This document shows positions 57,901 to 64,000 of a DNA stretch of 64,000 nucleotides, piece after piece. This stretch comes from Gnetum montanum (Eukaryota > Streptophyta > Gnetopsida > Gnetales > Gnetaceae), in contig MNCI01001941.1 in the NCBI GenBank assembly GCA_015680685.1, positions 645,594-709,593 of the forward strand, written 5' to 3'. The notes beneath the pieces are model-generated. The model had not been told where the DNA came from. It saw only the letters and a program-made list of their open reading frames with translations, and ran no database searches. The translations under genes and the position numbers were made by a program. How positions within the stretch are numbered: the stretch's first letter is position 1; each line of letters starts with the position of its first letter.

Positions 57901-59911
57901 ACGCTCAATATTTTGGATCTCCTCCTTTCAACTTAGTTATGGGGGAGATGGCCATCCATGCTAACTATATAAATGGCTCCTTAGTTTTTCATCATTTTGC
58001 TTTACACCTTGTTACTTTTACAACTTTTTATTTTACACAATTTTTATCTTACACCTTTTTGTTTTATGTTATTAATTTTTCAAAAGTTTTTGTTTTAGAA
58101 AATCATTAGTATGTGTTATTTTTCTTAAATATTTTACACATATTTTTCTTTATTTTGGATGTGATTTTCTTATTATGTTTTAATAATAACGTGTTGTGTT
58201 ACCAACTAAGTATATTGTGTTTAATTGATGTAGGCATGTGCTATCTGGTTATTTGATTGTTGGTGTTTGGATTCTAGCTTTGAATTTTGTTACTGATAAT
58301 TAGGACATGGTTTCTTTTTCATGCAATAGGCAGTGAGTCCACATCATCCACCCATTTACAAACTCTATGGTTTTCCTTGATTTGGAAGTGTGTAGTCTCT
58401 TTTTCATTAATAAAACTTTATGAAGTTATGACTTTGGTATTTTTTGGACCTAGAAAGGATTCAAGGGTTTGAATAGGGTGTGACCTCAAGGGAATTTGAT
58501 ATTCTTGATGCCTTTTTGCTTACTTGGATGCATGTTTGTTTTCATGGATTCCTTACTATTTTGTGTCGAACAATAACAGGAAGTTGAATAAGTCTTTGCA
58601 TGGTGTGGTTCTCATCATAAAAAATGATGGGAATTTAAAACAAACCTCTTAGATAAAATAAATAGGCTACAAGAATTAGTTATGGAACTAGAAAGACATG
58701 TTACCCATGCCTGAAGGTCCCCTCTAACTAAGGCCCTTCCTCACTTCCTACTTCTCTTTTCTTCTCTAATAAGGAATGGTGGCTTTCTTCTGTGATCACT
58801 CTTGTGTCTTAGGGGTGGGGTTGGGGTGGGGGGGGGGGGGGGTACTAGTCTTACAATGGGGATGTGAAGTCACTGAATGTGGTTAGTTTTGGTCTGAACT
58901 AAGGATGGATCTTATCAAGTTATTTAACCATAAAATTCATAAGGGACTTCATGTGAACTTAATCAAAAACTCCATTCCACACACTCTCTCTCATCCATCT
59001 ATGCTTTTCATGTCTCACCTCATTGCTAGTTTTATGTTCTTGTTCAATGTCCTAGTTTGATGTGTCAAAATTCTTAGGCAATTTCATTAGGGGTTTTTTT
59101 CTTCAACTCTCTATAACCATTAATCATCCATAGATCCCATGGACTCCTCAAGTTAAAGTTATGCAAGGGTAGTAAAAGGCTTGTGTCTACTTTGGGGAGG
59201 ACCCACTTGCATATCTTTTGGTTGGGTTAGTTAAGGTTTTTACCCTTATACATTATCATAATAAAATCCTTATGCATGCCTCATCAATGACATCCAATTA
59301 TGTGCATCTTCATAATGTTTTTTGAGTGTTGTACTCTTTTCATTTGCTAAGAATTCTTAAACCCTCTTTCAGCATTTCATCATGTTTGGAATTTTTCAAA
59401 TTTAACAATGGATGCATCCACTTTACCTATTTTTCAACTTTCCTACTAACATTATTAACAAAATCAATCCACCACAATCACAACCTCACCAAGTGTAACC
59501 ACCAATGAGACAAGGTATTTCAAAGCTATTCATTACACATTGCACACTAATCCATGATTTTGTTGTGATTACATTGGAAAGCATGGACTAGAAGCAAGAT
59601 TGTTTTCATCATAGGAAAAGTAGTAGCACCATGTGATTAGGACTATTCATGATCATTGAATCTTTTTCCTCGCTCTTCAGCTACTAGAGGAGTTGGATGT
59701 CAGTTTTGTCTAGGGTGTTTACTTTTCTTATCATGAAAATCCAATTTTATAAAATATTATAAATTTGTAAACTTGGGCACTCAAAGTCTATTTGTCCCAT
59801 TTGAGTTAGTTTGTGTGTTATTTAATAATCTCATACCTACCTAATATTTTGTAAGGAACTTGTTTCTTCTCTTTTTCACTTGAGGATGAGTTTTCATTTA
59901 GTTGTGGGGTA
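57901..59911 (+). other. Non-coding 3' region of element A
   Basis: Inverted counterpart of B 47977-50000. T-rich after integrase (58000-58150), a long G run at 58828-58842, and a polypurine tract gttgtggggta (59901-59911) directly before the 3' LTR. Frames at 57798-58109, 58287-58472 and 59326-59508 are not shared with B and are not called. Confidence 0.5.
58812..58842 (+). other. G-rich tract with G-quadruplex potential
   Basis: Runs of 4, 4, 4 and 15 G separated by 1-2 T. It lies in the 3' region of A, where B has no such run (about 49150-49200). The long mononucleotide run may also be imprecisely sequenced. Confidence 0.7.
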
Positions 59912-60769
59912 TGATAAATCATGTTTTGACATGCTTCAATATTAGATATGTGATATTAAAGCCATGATATCGAATACCCGATTTTAGGCCCCAAGATGCA
60001 ATGTTGAATATTTGATATTGTAGGATATATTCCACCCTATAAATATAGCACTTAGGCTCATGATTTTCATATAGTTTTTTTTGTTAATTTTTGCAAAGTA
60101 ATGAAGTTCTTGCAATTTAGTCATTTCAGAGTTAGAATATTTTTGAGTACCCATAGTAGGAGATTGACTATGTATAGGAGTTTATTTGAGCACTAATGTA
60201 CTTGAGCATAGTAGTGTGACGGGAATAAAGATGAGCTCTTTTGATAATCCTTGTAGCACTAAGAATATATTAATGTTTTTCTAATGCATTTATTGTTCAT
60301 GCACTTTACTTTAATGCATGTTAATTAGGCAGTTAATTTTCAATTGTTAATGAACACAAGCACAACCACTTTGAGCATACGTGTAGCACTTGGTAACCCA
60401 AAAATGCTTAACATTTGGTAACCTAGCAGCACTACATGAATTGAAGATACGTCTAGGGAGTGGGAACAAGTACTTGTGCTAGGCTAGCTAGGTAGTAGAT
60501 AAATTAAATATCAAATTACTTTACCCTCTATTTTTGCTCTAGGTGATTAAATTTATAAAACATAAAATGATAAAAATAATATAACTTAGTTGCACTTAAC
60601 CATAAACTTGTACCTCATGAGTGGAATTGAGAAGACAACAATCATTTTGATTAGATTTCACTTCCTAGAACTAGTGTACTTGGGAACTTAATGTCTATGG
60701 AGTTCATAGATCATGTGTACACAATTCTGATTCATATGGTTGGGTGTAGGGGTACCTTACTGCTTAACA
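59912..60769 (+). repeat. 3' LTR of element A (858 bp)
   Basis: Starts TGATAAATCATGTTTTGACA and ends ACCTTACTGCTTAACA; the inverted form of B's LTR. GATAT-type words cluster at 59935-60015. CTTAT follows, matching 44369-44373. Confidence 0.9.
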
Positions 60770-60774
60770 CTTAT

Positions 60775-62050
60775 TTATGAGTTCCCCTAATGATTTGGCT
60801 ATTTTGGAAATATTCTTCATAAATTATTGGTAGAATCAAGTGTGTTCAAGGAATGACTACACATCTTGCACTATTTTAGTCCTTTACATGATTTCTTAGA
60901 TTACCTTTATCTTCTTAGGATGCACTTCAATTTCCTTATCTAAAATATAATACCCTATGACAATGTCATTCTAGGTCATTAGTAACAAATTCTTCTATTA
61001 AGCTTTAAATTTAATTTAATATGCAATTTAAGCACATGCTCTAATCGTCTAGTATCTATTTACAAATACAATCATAAGTAGAAAATTCATACAAAAATAC
61101 TTCTACAACATTGTAAATCTATTTCTAAAACATGCTAAGGATGAGACATTAAAAGGTTAAAGCACTATTACACAAGCCAAAGTGCATATTTTTATATGTG
61201 AATCTTCCTAATGGACTCATGAAGATTGTTTTAACTTTCTCTTATAGAATAATTTGGTTATGCCCACTATAATCATTCAAGAATCTATGGCACTTATATC
61301 CTACAATTGTATCTAGTACTTTGTCAACAAATAGTAATGGAAAGTGGTCCTTGAATGTTACCATATTCAATAGCCTAATATATATGAAATTCCACCACAT
61401 TTCTCCTTTCTTTGAAAAAATTACTAGTGAGCTAATCCACATACTATCCACCATAGGATAAAGAACCTTGCTTTGAGGAGCTTCTTAGTCTCCTACTTGA
61501 TAATCTATTTAATCTTGGAATTTATCATATACTATGATTAGTGCTTAGGCTTCTTTACAAGATTGTTGTGTATGTGGTGTTTGCAAATATGTGGATCAAT
61601 ATTTCTAATATCATTAGAAGATAAAGTAAAGGTTATTGATCATTTATTGAACACTTGGAGAAACTTCTAATTTTTTCTTTAATTATTTGAGCATGAATAA
61701 TTATCATTTTTTTTTATTTTTAAGAAATACACACTTAAGGAACTTTAGTAATATCTTTAATTCTCTCAATTCAGACATTGAGTCTTTAGAAATTTACAAA
61801 TCTCTTTGATAAATGACATGTTCATACATGTAACCTACATGAAAGAGCTGTGATTGTATCTATTACATCTCTTTAAGCTTATAAAAAAAAGAGCTTATAA
61901 GTATTTTTTCTATTTCATATAAATTTTATACATGTAGCTATCCTTTTCTATTAAACATTAGATGCCTTCTTGCTTGATTTCTACAACATACATGTCCGTT
62001 TGCACATACATTTCTTCCATTTAATTATTGCATGTTAGTATTTTTAATTA
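60775..62050 (-). pseudogene. pol: RNase H entry and reverse transcriptase of gypsy element C (right part)
   Basis: Resumes the element broken at 44373. The frame 61242-61454 reads MVDSMWISSLVIFSKKGE, IYIRLLNMVTFKDHFPLLFV, DKVLDTIVGYK, FLNDYSGHNQI, the same RT blocks as A and B (W-x-SP, LLNM-TFKDHFPL, DGYSGYNQI, here with Gly lost). The end toward 60780 corresponds to B 51880-52000 (aatgatttggctattttgga against aatggcttggtgattttgga). Many stops; older and more decayed than A and B. Confidence 0.75.
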
Positions 62051-62640
62051 TTTTAAAATCCATACTTTCTACACATATGTGCATCTTGTGTCATTGTACA
62101 AGATTCATGAAACTCATTACTTCTTCATAATGTCATGTTCATTTTCCTTTGTAATCTCTAAGGAAAGATTTTTAATTTCTAACTTTGCTTCCATACTACT
62201 AAGTCATGTCCTTCTCATGAAAATGGAAAAATATTATTTATTTTTGCTAACATAGATAACTTGAAAAAATATACAAGGTAAGATCACCCACTAATGATGG
62301 CTATCACACCATCATCCATGCATATAGGAATAGTGATGGATTGATTTGCAAGCTTTGAACAAATGTTATTTTATATATTAGAATCAAGTTTCAAGCTTTG
62401 TACATTTTTTGAAAGATGCAATTCATGAAAAAACATAAATATAGAAGAGCTTTATAGGGGATACACTTTTGATTTTATATAAATAGATTATCAAACTTTC
62501 TAGATCTGTTCTTTTCTTGAGTAGAGTTCTTTCTTTAATCCAGTCAGTTACAACATGTGTAAACATAATAGTATAAATCTTTCAATCAAGAACAATGATG
62601 ACTATTTTCTCATGCATGAAAATGAGTGGTATGAAAGTTG
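62051..62640 (-). pseudogene. pro: Protease remnant of element C
   Basis: The minus strand shows QSITIPICMDDGVIAIISG then SYLVYFFKLS, parallel to SITVPLGLVEDIITTICG.WSYLVNFL in B. The active-site region near 62400-62450 is not readable. The call rests on position and on similarity to B. Confidence 0.55.
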
Positions 62641-63850
62641 TGAAGAAATAAGTTACTTTACATAAGCCTTTCACTAGACCTCATTGGCTAGCTAGTCTAC
62701 TAGCTTCTTCCAGAGATGTGAGAACCATCTTACAAAAGAATCACATCCTACATCTTCATTAGAATATAAATATATAACCTTCTCTACTATATATTTATCT
62801 TCCTTTAGTAAATATCCAAACTTGTTTCTTTTTAATTTTTTCTTATCCTTATCTTGATCTCTACCTCTAGTCTATTCTACTCATTCTTTCATAATTTTCA
62901 ATGTAGACTAAAAATTTTCATCTAAAGAATCCCATATTTTTTGTACATTCAATGCTATTCCAATGAGATATTTCTACATAAGAAAATTCTTCTATGAAAC
63001 CACCTTATCAACTAGTATCTCTTCTTCCTAGTAATCATGTATCTACACCTTTTTCTTGTTAAGGTATGGGTTCTAATTATACTCATCTATGTTCTTCTTA
63101 CTTCGTAGTTCTTCTTCTTCTATAGCCACTTGTTAAATAAGACTTTTTATCAAATGGGATTTGATCTCTAAGAGCTTTCCTTTTGCATAGATATCAAGGA
63201 TCTTTCTCATTCTATTTTGTGGTCCATCTATCATGTGAGAAAACCCATGGTTTAACATCTATGAAAGAAGAAATGTTATCAATGCAAAGCTAGGAATCTA
63301 TAGGTATTAATAAGAAAATTTTTAATATCTGCAACTTATTTTCTATGTTTTGTAAGGCATAGGCATCATAAAGGATTTGTATATAATATTGGAGATTATA
63401 ATTTTAGTATCTCTCAAACTTAAGAATATTGTTCATGTCAATCTATTTGCTGTAACTTTTCATTTGATGCCTGTGAGATATTCTAATTGCTTTTCTAATT
63501 TGGATAATGTTTTTTAATACCAAAATGGGTTCATTGTAATAATTATCAGAAGTATCATAATCATAATTATGATCCCTCTTTGCTCTAACATTATGCTTTC
63601 TTCTATGTATCCTTTCTTATCATTTATCATTATTTTAATCTATATTTCTATCTCCATATAGATCTCAACTAGGATATCTACTATGATTTTTTTGATCATG
63701 TATCATTGGTTTTCTATCTTAGGTTGTTCCGCCATATCTACACTCATTATTGTTAGAGCTTAATGATAAAAATAATGAGAAAGATGAAAAACTTGAAGAG
63801 TCATGTTAGCTTTCTCTAATTTGATAGTTTTTTTTGGTCTTGTACCCTCT
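62641..63850 (-). pseudogene. gag: Gag of element C
   Basis: The minus strand gives IIQIRKAIRISHRHQMKSYS, NILKFERY, YYIQILYDAYALQNIENKLQ then ILKIFLLIPIDS (about 63290-63530). This parallels TKIQEAIRISHRHLTESL ... HLQAFYDAYTWNNIDNRWQK in E. A Ser-rich, charged N-terminal part (HDSSSFSSFSLFLSLSS, about 63755-63805) matches the layout of B. Many stops. The leader, primer site and 5' LTR of C should lie beyond 64000. Confidence 0.7.
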
Positions 63851-64000
63851 ATCTACTAGAGTTTATAGGCCTTAAGATTATCCTTGTTCTAGAATGTATT
63901 ACATATCCTTGAAGAATGCTTACTAAGATTGAATGTAACCTTGTATTATATAGATTACCAACATTGTATATGTAATAATGTTGGAGTTTACACCTTTTTG
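63851..64000 (-). other. Leader side of element C, continuing past the window
   Basis: AT-rich sequence upstream of gag on the minus strand. No LTR boundary or primer site is seen before the window ends. Confidence 0.35.

Larger units (their letters stand above)
44374..60769 (+). mobile_element. Ty3/gypsy element A, plus strand, interrupted by element B
   Basis: Order: 29-base remnant of the 5' LTR, protease end, RT, RNase H, integrase, [element B 47115-57182], integrase C-terminus, long non-coding 3' region, 3' LTR (59912-60769). The gag and most of the 5' LTR are deleted. Exact CTTAT duplications flank it. It lies in the RNase H/RT region of element C. Its LTR, RT and 3' region are the same family as B, which sits in it in the opposite orientation. 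Relative age: C oldest, then A, then B. Confidence 0.9.

Noticed and set aside
1-64000. CRISPR arrays, bacterial operons, rRNA or tRNA genes
   Set aside because: None seen; the repeats present are LTR-internal and irregular, and the proteins are plant retroelement types.

Overview
This window is plant nuclear DNA from a large, repeat-rich genome. I find no intact host gene and no RNA gene. Almost everything recognisable is a decayed LTR retrotransposon, and many of them sit inside one another. The plant assignment rests on Ty1/copia SIRE-like and Ty3/gypsy chromovirus and Tat/Athila-like proteins, primer sites for initiator tRNA-Met or of the Tat/Athila type, and a plant-type GH18 chitinase fragment. 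The deep decay and low gene density would suit a gymnosperm or another giant genome, but I cannot name the species.

Left part (1-36.8 kb). A broken gag-like ORF of an unassigned element (G, 1-1581, minus) is followed by a gypsy element E (about 2.05-6.24 kb, minus; gag, primer site and 5' LTR 5417-6236). E interrupts a chromovirus I (6237-7835, plus; RNase H joined to the integrase tail and chromodomain, 3' LTR 7329-7835). I interrupts a SIRE-like copia D (7841-12620, minus; RNase H, RT, integrase, protease, gag end, 5' LTR 11527-12620). D interrupts the left LTR of X, a minus-strand gypsy-type element with very long LTRs of about 3.4 kb (left LTR 12621-15969, interior to 18209, right LTR from 18210 to 34901 in three pieces). 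The right LTR of X carries two more insertions: a gag-only copia F (20555-26378, flanked by AATTT) and element H (27458-34849). X itself lies in a Tat/Ogre-like gag-protease remnant J (34902-36780, plus).

Element H is the most unusual object. It has 2.5 kb LTRs with TG...CA ends, a Tat/Athila-type primer site, a purine tract and a mostly non-coding interior. Each LTR carries, antisense, the 5' half of a GH18 chitinase-like gene, including a TATA box, signal peptide and intron. The intact insertion site can be read in the other X LTR (15921-15925), which supports a retroelement that captured a gene rather than a tandem gene duplication.

Middle (36.8-43.5 kb). AT-rich DNA without a coherent gene; one orphan LTR end with a primer site near 41.72 kb and an LTR-like end near 43.5 kb.

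Right part (43.5-64 kb). Three gypsy elements of one related group are nested: C (minus, 43507-44373 and 60775-64000) contains A (plus, 44374-60769, exact CTTAT target duplication), and A contains B (minus, 47115-57182) inside its integrase gene. A and B are the same family in opposite orientation, so their 3' ends form a long inverted repeat. All reading frames are broken, and catalytic residues are lost in several (B protease DSG to NSS, B integrase D to N). An N flanked by an exact 42-bp duplication (48683-48767) looks like an assembly join.
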